Assembly: GCA_051294375.1 (NCBI GenBank)
Contig: CM119267.1
Coordinates: 18,206,992-18,270,991 of the forward strand
Origin: Paraspadella gotoi
Taxonomy: Eukaryota > Chaetognatha
Length of the DNA: 64,000 bases
Direction of reading: 5' to 3'
This document shows, piece after piece, positions 34,393-46,602 of this stretch. Each line of letters begins with the position of its first letter. The first letter of the stretch is position 1. The position numbers and the translations under genes are program-made. Under the pieces are notes generated by a model that did not search any database, had not been told where the DNA came from, and saw only the letters and a program-made list of their open reading frames with translations.

Positions 34393-36530
34393 TCAGTAGT
34401 GCTTGGAGTGGTAGCTCTCTTCGCCGTTGTAGGGTGGAGGGGCGCTGGGGGCGATTGGTCCGTGGGGGTAAGGGGCGTGGGCGTAGGGGTCGCTGTGGTA
34501 AGAGGGGTTGACGTGATGGGATTGGGCGTAACCGTGAGGGGCGGGGTTATACGGGGGCGGGGCGTGATGGTGATGACCGCCGCCACCTCCACCGCCGCCG
34601 CCGCCATGGTGATAATGATGTCCACCGCCTCCGCCGCCTCCTCCCCCCGAATGGTAGTGTCGGGCGTCGCGACTCATGCGAGAGTGTCGCGAGACGTGGA
34701 CGGACTGCTCCAAGTGCGCGCCGTACCTGGGGAAGTGGGCGTGGAAAATTAAAAAGAGGAAAAATGATAAAGCTCTTGAAAATTGTGCTGTACAGCGCAC
34801 AATCGTTAAATCGACTAAGTAAGAAAGCAGAAAAAAAAGCCTAACAGAAAAGTCTAACATACTAAAAGGGAGAGAGATGTGCCCGAAATACGGGACAACC
34901 GCTGTTCAAGCGAAGTCTAAAGGTTTCAAGTTCGATTTTTATCGCGCCAAAACAAAAACAGAGGCGAAAGATAAAATAAAGAAGGGATAAAACCAAGAGT
35001 AAAGCAGCGAAACCTCAAACCTAAGCCCAAAAAAAAAAAAAAAAAAAAAAAATCCGACATAATCGAAAAAAAAAAGAAAGCCAGATTGAATTTTTTTTTT
35101 TTTTTTAATCCGGTTAAAAAAGCAAAAGGAATTCTTTGGAAATCCTCACATCAAGAAGGGATGGGTCGACCGACGGACTGAAAGGGGAAAACCAAATTTG
35201 TCACACATCTCTTCACAGGATTTAAAAAAAAAAGGTAAGATTTTTCTTTTCTTTTAAAATCAGGGAAAAAAAGTGAGATCTAGCGAAAGAAAACTAATCA
35301 AAAAAAAAAAAAAACGGAAGGAAGGAACAAAAAGGGAGAATTATTCGCAGTCAGCCGTCAAATGAAAACTGTCGACAACACGTCAGTAAACAACGGGAAC
35401 GAACGGAAAGAAAGGGAAAGCTATAGTAAGTAAACTTCCAGATCAAAAGAAGTAGGAAACTAAGTCAATATGTTTCTCAGATACCATTTCCTAAAAGAAA
35501 TCACTATCCTTCTTCTCCTCCAGTTGTTAGACTTGTCTCCGACTCAGTCTCTACCCCCCCCCCGCACAATGCTCACATCGGATCGTAGTCTTCTTCCTTC
35601 CGATAGAGGGACACGAGCCGGATGGAGATGAAAGTGGTAAAGAGGCCGCAGCAGAGAAACCAGCCCATGGAGAACCAAAACCCGTTGAAAGGGTAAAGGA
35701 TCTTCTTGCAGCCAACGGTGGCCACGTTGTTGAAAATGTCCCATACGGGGCCACACTTGCCTGCGGCAGGAGAATTTCATTTTTTCATTAGATAAAGGGA
35801 GAAACATTTTACTCTCCCCTCGAAGAAAGACTCGCCTATATCCGTCTGCAACGCCTTGAAAACTTGATCGACGGCGTCTTTGAAAATGACTCTGAGACTG
35901 TCGACGAACTTGTCCGCGGCGTCGTCGATGATGGCTTTGGACTTGGATTTGATCTCCTTGGTGACGCGTTGGGCTTCGTTCAACAAGTCCGTCGCCTCCT
36001 TCTTCAGCCCGACGCGAGCCTTGAGACGGCGCAGCGCCGCCGCCACCGAATCGATCTTCGACAACACCTCCGTCTCGATGTATTTCTAGAAAAGAGATGA
36101 ACGAGGGAAATTAGAAAAAATAATATTATAAAACCAAATCGATTTTTTTTAAATTAAATGAACCAACCTGCTCTTCCAGCATTCGAAGCTGTTTGGTGAG
36201 ATCGCCGAGTTCCGCCTCCAGCTTCATCTTGCCAAAGCTGCGCGCATCCTGAGCCGCTTGTTCAAGCTTGTCGGCGAAGACGCCAAGGTCCAATTCTCTG
36301 CGAGAAAAGAACGGAAATAATTCGATGGTAATTTGAACAAAAAAAATCTTAAAAGCATAAGAATCGTCGCAATCGCATAAGAAAAATCTGGATTGACGAC
36401 AAATTTTGATACTAAAAAAATCAAATTTGAGAAAAATAAAAAAAGTAATAATCCACGAAATTCATGAAAATCTCGGATGTAAATTTGGGAATAAATGGCG
36501 ATAATAAAAGTTTTTAGAGAGAAAAAAATA

Positions 36531-36622
<92 letters not shown>

Positions 36623-39600
36623 CCAAATCATTTTCAGCAGCAGACGACGACGCCACTTATGCGCAAAAGTGTTACAATATCGTCACAAACGCTAAGCGAT
36701 TGCGACGATAAAAATGTATGAAATCAAAACAAAACCCAGATATCTATAATTTTTTTAAAAAAAATATTAAGATATAATGATTCGAAAATCAGAGAGTAAA
36801 AGTCAAAACAATGGTAAAACAATTAACTGAAAGTAAGAAAACGATTGTATTGGTTTAGTGGCTCAAATAGGTTGACCCACTTAACGGTCAAGTGGTTGAT
36901 TCGTTATTGACACGATTTGGTCGTCGTTGGTCGTCGTTGGTCGTCGTTCTACAATCTTCTCACCTAAAGAGATGTTTTATTTCGCTTTTGTCGAACTTAA
37001 AGGACGCAACGCTGGCTAAATCCGCCCTACTGATGTCGTCCAACAGACGTTGAGCTTCTTTGGTCAAGAAATCGACGTCGATCTGGCTGACGGCCTGGGA
37101 GGCGGACCGTTTTATGTCCTACGAGGAAGAAAAAAGAACGAGATCGAAAACAAAGAAGAAACGACATTACTTTCAAATATATATAATAATAATATATATA
37201 AACCTTGAGCGTGTCGTTAAGATCGGGAATGATGTTGTCGAGGGTGATGGATTTCTGGAAGGAGGCGATGGACCTCTGGAACAACTTGGTGTCGTTGATG
37301 ATGCTGAGGATGGTCTTGTTCTCTTGACACTGGGCCAAGTGTCGAGAGATGTTGAGTTTGGCCAGTTGGGGAAAGTCGCGGGCCGCTCGCTCCTTGAAGG
37401 TTCGCTCGATTAGCCCGTTGCCCTGTTCCTGTGTTTTTTTTGTTTTTTTTTTTTTTTTTTAGTTTTACGTAAAAAGTTTTCGTTTGCGAATTCAAAAACC
37501 CCACTGGGGGTAAATAGTATTTTGGCTCTAAATCCCACCTTGGGATTGAGGATTGGCTCGCAGGCCTCGAGGTGGATCTGCCCGCCGACGACGAAGAGCA
37601 ACAGCGTGACGAGCATCAGTATCCACGAGAAGAGAAAGTAGCAGCACACTGACATCATGAGGCAGTTGGCCCCGGTGCCCCGATGGCACCCGCCCTCGCC
37701 CGGCCGGCGTCCGCACCCGTACATGAGACCCATGCATAGGAAGAAAGTAATCAGGGCCGCCACGCCAGAAAGGCCGAGCAGAGCATACCTTTTGACCAGG
37801 GAAATACATTATACAAATACATTACGCCCTTCTTAAATTGAAGAGAGCCTTGCTCACCAGGTGTAATCAAAGTATTTCTCCTCCTTATACTTTTCTATGT
37901 AGTTCTCCAAGTAGGCGTTGGTCTCTCGCTCGATTTCCTTTCCGTCGATGTTGCTCGTCACCTGAAGAAGATGCGAATTTTTGGATAACCAAAACGCAAA
38001 ATGATTTAACATTAAAGAAAAATAGTTCTAGTAAAAAGAAATCGCTCAAAATCAAGAAACATCACACAAAACAAACCCTTAGGTAGTTCGCTGTCACACT
38101 TGGACTAAGTCTTAGAAATAAAATATTTATGCTATTCAGTTAAAGATAATGCGAACCACAGAATTATAATTCTAATACGTACGTACGTTACAACGCCGTC
38201 TTTCATCTGGAAACTCAACCCACTCATTCAACCAACTCGACTAATGACGACCTTGTCAGTGAGGCTTTGGACGTGATCCTCGAGCGGGGCCTTGCCGTTC
38301 TTGATGGCCTTGTCGACTTGATCGCGCTGCTTCTCCACTTCCGTCCTGACGTCGTCCTTGATGGAGTCGAACTTGTCCTTCCCCTCTTGAATCTTCTTTT
38401 CGATGCCCGCACCCAGAATATTCTGAACCTGAATAGAAAAAAAGTTTAAGGAGTTGTTTTTTTGTTCATTTTCGAATTTTTTGTTACAATGCCGTTTGGG
38501 ATATGTAGTTCTATTTTCAAGGATCATGAAGCTGCCGTCTCCTTTTCCCCAACCTGCCCAATGGCGCCGCTGAGATCGGGGAATTCGTTGAGCTCCTTCT
38601 TGAGATCGAATTTGAGATACTCGTCCTCGAGTTGTCGGCACTTGGACCTGACGGGCTCCTCGGCGCAGTCTTTCCCCGCCGCGATATCCTTCAATTGGTC
38701 CAAGATGCTCTGAAGTTTCCCCTTGCTCATCGTCGTCACGTCTGTTGGGCGGAGGGTGGAAAAGAAGAGTTAGGACAAAAGCCGACGACTGGGAAAAACA
38801 AAACCGGCGAAGAATGAAAGCTTTCAACGAAAATTGATGTGGGTAGAGGGGTACTGTGGTACTGGGGCAGAGGGGTCTAGTGGTACTGGGTGAAGCCCTC
38901 TGTTTTTATTTCCCTGTCGCTCTTTTTTTTCGGACCCTCATCTTTCAAAAAAAAAAAAAAAAATCGTGCGGTGGCATCGTCGGGTTAAAACCCCATCGAT
39001 CACTTTTGTTTACACAACGCCCGAAAAGGTATTGACCGAGACGGAAGAGTAAACGAGTTAAAACGTAATTGCGGTGGGGAAAAAAAGGAAGACGAGATAA
39101 AAAGACAAATTTAAAGATCGGGCGACGAGTTACGAGACAAAGGTCGACGTTACGTTGGCCTTTTCAGTCAGAAAATCGGATAAAATTAAAAATCGGATAA
39201 ACAAACTGTTAAAAGAAAGAAAAAAAGCTGCTGAACTTTCGTCAGAAAAAAAAATATAAAAGGTCGAGATAAGAAACTCAACCGCTGGTTAAAAGTAAAA
39301 CGTGATTGGGAAGTAAATCTTTCAATTCTTTACTTCGCAGAATAGAAAAACAACAAAATAAGACTCCGTAAATAAATAAATAAATAACAGAATAAGGGAA
39401 TCCTGACGTAGCTAGCTTTTTCAATAAAGTAATTACATTCTACCCGACCTGTGTGAACGCTGACGAGGTCTTCCTTGATTTGATAAACTGTCCCTCTCTC
39501 TCCGATGATGTCCAAAGCCCGGTTCAAAACGGGCGTGAGTCCGCTAAGTTGCCCGATCTGCTCTTTGACCGACGTGCCCGCGTCGTCAATGGCGGCCAGG

Positions 39601-42581
39601 ATGCGGACACCGGCTCTGCGGGCGGAAGAGGGAATGAAGCGGGAAAAGGATTGAACGTAGGAAATATAGGAAATGCATTCCAGTCGGATTTTTGACTCAT
39701 ATCCTGACAACCTTATGACCCCCTTCTCCCCAATATTGCGACTCACTTGTCGTACTCGACGCCAGCCTCGCGCTTGATGTCTTCGGCGACGCCCGTCTTG
39801 ACGCGGTCGATAAGTCGCACTTCGCCGCGGATGTCGTCCGGCGCTTCTTTGACGCCGTCGACGAAGCGAGAGCACGTCACGAAGCAGGCCACCACGCTGA
39901 GCAGGACTGGGAAAAAAGAGGGAGAAGAAAGTTTAAAAATAAATCGTTTGAAACGAAATATTTTCTACTAATTAAACATCAGCGAAATGAAAGAGTCGAG
40001 AACTATGTTCGAAAATTGTCCTGCCTTCAAAGAAAAGAATTAACAATCTCTTGACAAAAAAAACCGAAAAGAGAGACCGAGAATCGATCTAAGAGGAATC
40101 GTCAAAAAACCCAAAAAACTAAGGGGATTATCCATCCTGAGAGGAAGTCGAAGATAACAGACGAAGGACCGAATTCAATCAGAGTTTGAGCGAATTTTTC
40201 AACTGCAAATCCTATCGCTGCCGTAAAATCCTTAAGCAGCCACTCCTCGTCTTCCGCGGTCCTTATCTTTATCTCCCCCGCACTCGCCGGGCACCGCCCC
40301 GACCGCCATCACCGACCGACACCAACCGCCGCCGCCTACGCCGCCTGGGAGCACCGAGGCAACAACGCTGCTCCGAGGATTTTCTTCTTCCTTGGATAAA
40401 TCAATCTCACCTTTTCTCGGGAATGGAAAAGAAACTTTTTTTCTGAATTAAACATTCTATCCGGATTTTAATCAAAAGAAGCGAAAGTTTAAAAGCATGG
40501 TTTTTCTATTTTGACTTTTTGTGTAATACAATTGTTTTGAATGGTATGCATGGATTTAAGTGAATAAAAAAAACCTAATTGTTTTTAAACAAGGGGGAGA
40601 AAAAAGGAGGCTAAAGCAGAATGTGAAAAATTTCTCACGGTCGTTTTTTTATATCTCGAATAAACCAGAAAAAGAGCAGGAGAGTCATAATTCGAAGGAG
40701 TCTGGTTAGTTTACAATGACATCAACTACGAAGCTTAACTTTTCACTAATGTTACTTTACTTATAACTATTTCTCAAGTTCATACGATTCTCTAAGTAGA
40801 ATACGGAACGTCAGCGATAAAACCCCCGAAAATCTGAAGGCAACCAGTTCTGACTTGTTTGACACTGAAGAATCGTAACGCCCGAAAGTGAATGTAATTG
40901 GTTTTGAAATATGATTCGGACGGACCCGGAAAAAGAGGAACCCAACACCGACGCCGAAATTTCAAATAAGGGATTAAAAAAAACATTTAGACTCTAAATA
41001 ATTAAAAGCTGATACTTTTAATTCGAGATTTGTTTATCTTTCGACGACGATCGATTTTCTCACTGGTCAGTTGTTAAAACAAGAGGATCTAAAAACGCGG
41101 TCGCAGACAACGAGCGACCCCGACCTGTTGAATTATACTTAATTAAGAGCTCCTAATGATAAGATCGTGAGAAAGAATGTCGTGGTTTAGTGATTATGAA
41201 AGGATGATTCGGTGAAAGCGATATCACGGAGGAAGCGCTACCCACTTCCCGACTTACCCAAAACGGTGAAAAAGAAGAGAAAAACTGAACAGCAGGCTCT
41301 TTTGCAGTTGTCGTTTTTGTCGTCCATGGGATCAGATTTTGCACCGCAACGTCCACAGCTGCGGCAGCAGCAGAAGCAAAATCCAATTATGGGCATCAAC
41401 ACGATGAATGCGATTCCTGCAATTCGGAGAGATGGAAAGAAGTTAACTGTAGTTTTTCGCATTTCTTTGCAGTTACATACGCTTTAGGTATTAGGTATTG
41501 ATATCGACATATTTCCTAAATCGACTTTCCTTAAACTGCCCGTCATAGACTCCACTTGCTCGGTCGAACAGCAGGATTTTAGAATTGTTTACACAAGCGG
41601 GCCCGGACTTGCTTAATGTCTTGAATATGATAAATTGCGCAATCCTTCAGTCGAAAAGATCACGAATCGTGCTCGAGACTTGAACGAAAACCTTTCCCTA
41701 AATTTCATTCGTAAACTCGACGAGATGCTGTCAGATGCCCCCTAACAATGCAAGGGCATTCACGAAAAACAACGCCTGGTTAACTGACGGCCGAAATTTC
41801 GCAACAATCGCTCAAATGTCACTAATTTTTTTTCCCCAAGTAATTAACTATACGTCGTTTTTCATCTCGTCAGTTGTCTAAAAAGTGATCTATTTTCATT
41901 AACAAAAGATACCAATTACTAATTACTGCTTATTAGTACCTACTACCTATTATTGGATCGGATTCTGACTAAGCTTAAAAACAAGGAAAATACAATATAA
42001 TACAATACTGTAATATTATAATACATTAAACAAGGCACCCACCAGATTCTCCTCACCCAGCACCGACGAATGAGGCTCTCACCTACGCAGACGCAGACGA
42101 GGAATCCGATTTTGTAGAGGGCGAGCTCCTGCCAGTGGAGGCGCATGTAGTCGGTGAAGAAGTCCTGCGGGCTCATGGTGACGGCGGACTCGATGAGGGC
42201 GGAGAGGTTGAACCCAGAGTCCAAGTCGTCCGTCACGGTGAGGACGTAGAGGAAAGAGTTGGTCAAGTCGTAGACGATCTTGAAGCCCTGATCGTCGAAC
42301 ACGATGCGCGGCGGCGACGTTGCGTTCGACGCCATCGAGTCGGGGTTGGCGCCGTTGACGCCAGAGCCGCCGCCGCCGCCCCGATTGGCGGAGGAATAAT
42401 CGTTCTTGTAGGCGAAGGCCGAGTCAGAGACGATGATCGAGACGACGAAGATGAGGAATGACGACGTCGGGAATCTCGAGAGGGTGCGTCGTCGTAGCGA
42501 CATGGTCGACGACGCCGAAGGGACGACGCGTGGCGCGGGGCCGGGGGAGGAGGCGGGCGTCGGATCGAGCGGGCGGGTCAT
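34393..42581 (-). CDS. PROM1: Prominin-like pentaspan membrane glycoprotein
   Basis: Fourteen exons: 42581-42083, 41416-41258, 39906-39747, 39615-39449, 38741-38554, 38428-38252, 37961-37858, 37788-37539, 37428-37204, 37118-36964, 36297-36168, 36085-35836, 35760-35577 and 34726-34393. They give 993 residues, against about 860 in vertebrates. A signal peptide is best read from the second Met (42503, MSLRRRTLSRF...). TM1 leads into the Cys-rich cytosolic loop IIGFCFCCCRSCGRC, a prominin hallmark. TM2-TM5 lie near residues 208-232, 485-510, 535-560 and 848-868, with two long helical extracellular loops between them. The C-terminal region reads KCGPVWDIF ... NGFWFSMGW. The intron after 35836 has a GC donor. 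The last exon encodes a tail rich in Gly and His with two PPPYN motifs, not typical of the family. Prominins sit in membrane protrusions and shed vesicles. Symbol given by family, not proven orthology. Confidence 0.93.
36536..36620. repeat. Long (GA)n microsatellite
   Basis: About 85 bp of perfect GA in the prominin intron between exons ending 36964 and starting 36297. The longest simple repeat in the window. Confidence 0.95.
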
Positions 42582-44056
42582 GGCGAGAGATTGGTTGAGG
42601 GGAAGGGGGATAGAGAGCGTTAAGAGTAAAGAATGAAAAGAAGCTTCATCTATTCCAAGAATAATGGACTGCAGATTAAAGAGAGCGTACGGTCGACAGA
42701 TGTCGTTCTTTGTGGCTTTGATTAGTCGAACGCGTTGATGTTTAATGTCGGTTTTAGTAATTTTTTAGTAGGTATTTTGGCAATTTCTTTTTTTTCCCTT
42801 TCTTTGTTTATCCACCGCCGGTTGACATAGTCGTGACGTTGAATTTCGAGTGCAAAAAGGCAGCGACGACGAGGGCGACGAGTCACTCATCCGGGGAGAG
42901 AGAGATAAAGACAGAGATAGAAGAAGGAAGTAAACGCGAGGTTTCTCGGTGAGATTGGAACCGGGAGTGCCGCGACTCGTGAGACCCAAACCCCTCGTCG
43001 GCGATGCCAGTCATCCAGAGTTTTCTCCTTCCCTCGTCAGGGAAATCTCAAACGGCGTCCCCGTCGCTTCCTGTCATTTCTCGCACCTCGACGCCAATGG
43101 AGTCATTCTGCCAGGGAATTAGACGTCTTAGGTCGAGGGGGAGGTAGATTGGGTGATTGCGAATGGTTAGGAGAGGCAACGCAAATTGATTGCAACAAAA
43201 TGTAACAGCATTGTAATTAATTGATATAAGCATCCAAAACGTGCGTGAAAAAAATAGCAAAAATCAACGAAATCAAGTATCGTAAGCAATCGGATAAAAA
43301 AAATTAAGTTAGAAAAATCATCAGGTTCGTCGAAAAACTTGGTTTTTCCGATTCGACAGTCAGAAAAAACCGAGGAAAGTCGGGAGAAAATCACCAAGAC
43401 AAGTCAGATCGAACGGAGAGATAGAGAGAGAGAGAGATTTTCTTTTTCTTTCTCTGTCGAATTTCTCCACACACCCACAATTGGGACTCGAGCGCCGCTA
43501 GCGACGTCTGACGAAGGGATTCCCGGTTAGAGGCGGAAGAGGATGGAGGAAGAGCGAGAGCTGCTTCGGCCGCGTCGGCGGCGGAGGCGATGCAGCGACA
43601 AAGAAGAGAACAAAAAATGAACGAATTCGCGAAAGCTGATGTTGTTGTTGTTGTGGTGAGAGTAGAAAAATATAAGAGTAGAAAATATATCGAGTAACGA
43701 AAACCAAAAGAATCTTGGCGATACAAAATTTGTCGCTTAGAAGTCAGACGAAAGATGATTGATTGAGAAAACAAGCCAATAGCATCGTTTATGACTAATG
43801 ACTATGTAGGAGGAAGTGGAAGCTTGAAGTAAAGTCTCCTATCCATAATACATTTTTTTAAATTTCGTTTATACTTATATGGAATTTAAATAATACCTTA
43901 CAGTGATCTCTTCGACTCTTAGCCGATGAAATTTAAATGCTAATGTATACAACGTTAAACTCGTCTATCATGAGCATATATTATGGTATTAAAATATATT
44001 TTTTTTAAAAATGCTTTGTTCTGAGTGTACTAGCCGAATTAAAATTATTATAATAC

Positions 44057-44403
44057 GGCTAAATTTTACTTTCGCCGACCGGGGTTTTAGCGTCTTTTGA
44101 AAATATTTAAAAATATTTATTTTTTAAATAAAAATTAATAAAAATTATTACCTAATTCCCTAAACCTAAACCATTTAAACCCTAATCAACCCTAACCCTT
44201 AACCCCGGTCGGCGAAAATAAACTTAACCCATGTTTGGCGGTTAAGGCGGTTTTTAAAAAACCATTTGAAAATATTTATTTAAAAAAAAAATTAATACAA
44301 ATTATTACCTAATTAAACTAACCTTAACCCCTCTTAACCCTAACCACCCCTAAATCACCCTTAACCCTAACCCCTCCCTAACTCGGTGAAAGTTAAAGTA
44401 ACC
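44057..44403. mobile_element. Two adjacent copies of the telomere-like MITE family
   Basis: The first copy (44057-44230) starts GGCTAAATTTTACTTTCGCC and ends GGTCGGCGAAAATAAAC then TTAACCC, with CCCTAA-like units inside. The second, more degraded copy (about 44231-44403) repeats the order AAAACC-ATTTGAAAATATT, TTACCTAATT, CCCTAACC units and CTCGGTGAAAGTTAAAGTAA. Both match the element at 3722-3933. No clean target-site duplication was found here. Confidence 0.65.
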
Positions 44404-45882
44404 TAATTGTTTTGTAAATAAAATATACAAATGCGTGTAGCAATGTGAAACGTGTGAATCTAAAAGATCTTGCTGATTAGAAGCTATATCTAAATTTTTA
44501 ACTTCCTATGGTTACACAGTGTAATACACACTTTTACAATTTCCAATGGTAAAAAAGCGTGTGACGACGACGACAACAACGACGACGGTCACAAAGAAGC
44601 AAAAGCGATCCTACATCTCGCCCCAGTCGGGCTTTAGCCAGTCTGGCGAGATAAAAATGTATAAATTTTCGTTTGTACTCTCTAAATTTTTTACTCAGCT
44701 TATTGAGTGGGGCTACTCATACTTGTAGTTAGATGTACAAAAATCCTTAAAATAAATTAAAAATCAATATCAATAAATTAGAAATCAATATAAACAAAAA
44801 AGCTTCAAAGTTTTATAAGCTATTGTAACTACTAACTTCGTAATAATAAATCTCGTGACCTCGACTAAGGTTATGCAACAATCCACCAAGTTTTATCTTT
44901 ATTTCACGACAGTGTGTCCATCACAACTTCCTAACAAACTCCGTAACAGGCCATTGCATATTTTCCTAACATACATTTGTATTTGCTAACAAGTTAACAA
45001 GTTAACCGGGCGGCAAAAACAGCATTACAATAAGACCCAACAGCTTCATAGCCAAACCTATTTAACACTCCCTCAAATATACACTGCGAATGTTATGGAA
45101 TTCTCTTTGGATTTTATTTCATTCTTATTTGAATCACAGGGAACAGTTTTGAATGTAGAGGAAAATAAGAAAAAACATAGTTTTTTTTCATCACGAGGAG
45201 AGCAAAGTAGGATTGAGGATTGCGGAAAATGTTTAAAAAAATACAACGCGAGAAATACAACTGATAACAGAAACAATCTGTATATCGGGTTTGTAAGATT
45301 CGCTTAAAATTCTACACTAATAAATTTCAAGCAAGAGCGACGGCATTAAACAACTAAAGTCTAAACACAAACTAGGATAATAAATAAATAAAAAAAAAAA
45401 ACTAAACGCGCTCAAGTCGAAAGAGTATTAAAAAGTCAAGCGCAATGCCAGTGGGTTTAGTTTAGTTTTTTCTGGTGTTTTTTTGTTTGTTTTTTTTTGG
45501 TAAGGGGGTATTCAAGATTTTCAAAATTATCTTAGCTCAGAGAACAAAAATCAAGTTGCTTCGGCGAGAAAAAAAAACAGAGCAAAAGAGCAAAATTGAG
45601 TAAATGACCCTTACGACTGCCGTCGCTAGAAATCGTTAAAAATGGTAATAAATTAATAATGATGACGGTAAAAATAAAATCCAAAAATAGCTCAAGGAAA
45701 GCTTGATACAAATAGTTTAATCTAAGCTATTTTTTTTATTGTAACCTTAGTTTTACGGAAGGGAAGATGCGAAAATTAATAAAGCGTTGCTCAATTTTGT
45801 TTCCAAACGGGCTGATTATTTTCACTAATCACTTTTGCTCTGTATACTTGTATCAAGTTTATAGCAATGAAATTAGTACAAC

Positions 45883-45950
45883 CAATATAAAAATTGTCCA
45901 TTCATTTAATAAATAAGCTATCTTGTCCCTGACTTTGGACAGGCTTTGGT
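45883..45950 (-). repeat. Dispersed repeat copy
   Basis: It matches the HEPN-gene intron repeat at 29552-29620 (shared ATTCATTTAATAAATAAGCT and nearby bases). On the reverse strand its AATTTTTATATTGGTTG core matches 655-690. Confidence 0.6.
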
Positions 45951-46602
45951 GGCTTTGGTGTTTTGAAAAAATGTGTTCTCACTTACATTTTAATTGAAAG
46001 ACGGTTTCAAGCGGCGAGAGTATTACATAAGGGTCACCGAATACTGGAAAAAGTCAACGATGAGTTAAGACTAAGTTATCCATAAATCGGCAGCAGAAAA
46101 ATACGACGGTACTTTTTCTATACCGTCCACCGTGAAATTGAAAACACTGTTTAAATGATTCCTCGTCCTCCTTCGTAATCTTCGTACGTACTACTCGAAA
46201 GCAAACGTTAAATAAATATTCAATTATACAATTATTTAAATATTCAATTATTATTCATGTACCTTTTCATTATTTTCCCTTTCGTTCGCACATAGTTCGC
46301 GTAATTCATTATTAAAGTTATATATTTGGTCAATCGAAACTATTGGCCACCGCATCCGAGCAAAAGCAAGGATTAACCAATAACCAGCAAATTTCAGCCG
46401 ATATATTATAAAAAACAGTCATTATGTAGACTCATAGAAAACTAATTTAGGACTCGCCGCATTCGATGGCACACGGATCGATTTGGCGAGAAAGTCACGA
46501 TATATATATATAGATTTGATTTTCGTCATATATCCGAGCGAGGTTCCGGCCACAAGCTTATCCTTTTTCCCCGGAACCTCTCAGCCCGTCATCTCTTTTC
46601 CA

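Larger units (their letters stand above)
42582..46602. other. 4-kb region without a recognised gene
   Basis: It lies between the prominin start and the acyl-CoA synthetase stop. 42600-43700 is moderately GC-rich and may hold prominin promoter or non-coding first exons. Two related MITE-like copies lie at 44057-44403, and a dispersed repeat at about 45883-45950. Several short ORFs (such as 43391-43774 on the minus strand) are low-complexity with no family resemblance. 46497-46511 is a short AT dinucleotide run. Confidence 0.6.

Noticed and set aside
36462-36695. ORFs of Ser-Leu or Arg-Glu repeats across CT/GA tracts (also at 4541, 10037 and 21858)
   Set aside because: These are translations of dinucleotide microsatellites, not proteins.
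43391-43774. 127-residue minus-strand ORF with a Thr run
   Set aside because: Low complexity, no splice or family support, next to simple repeats; more likely 5' non-coding DNA of prominin.
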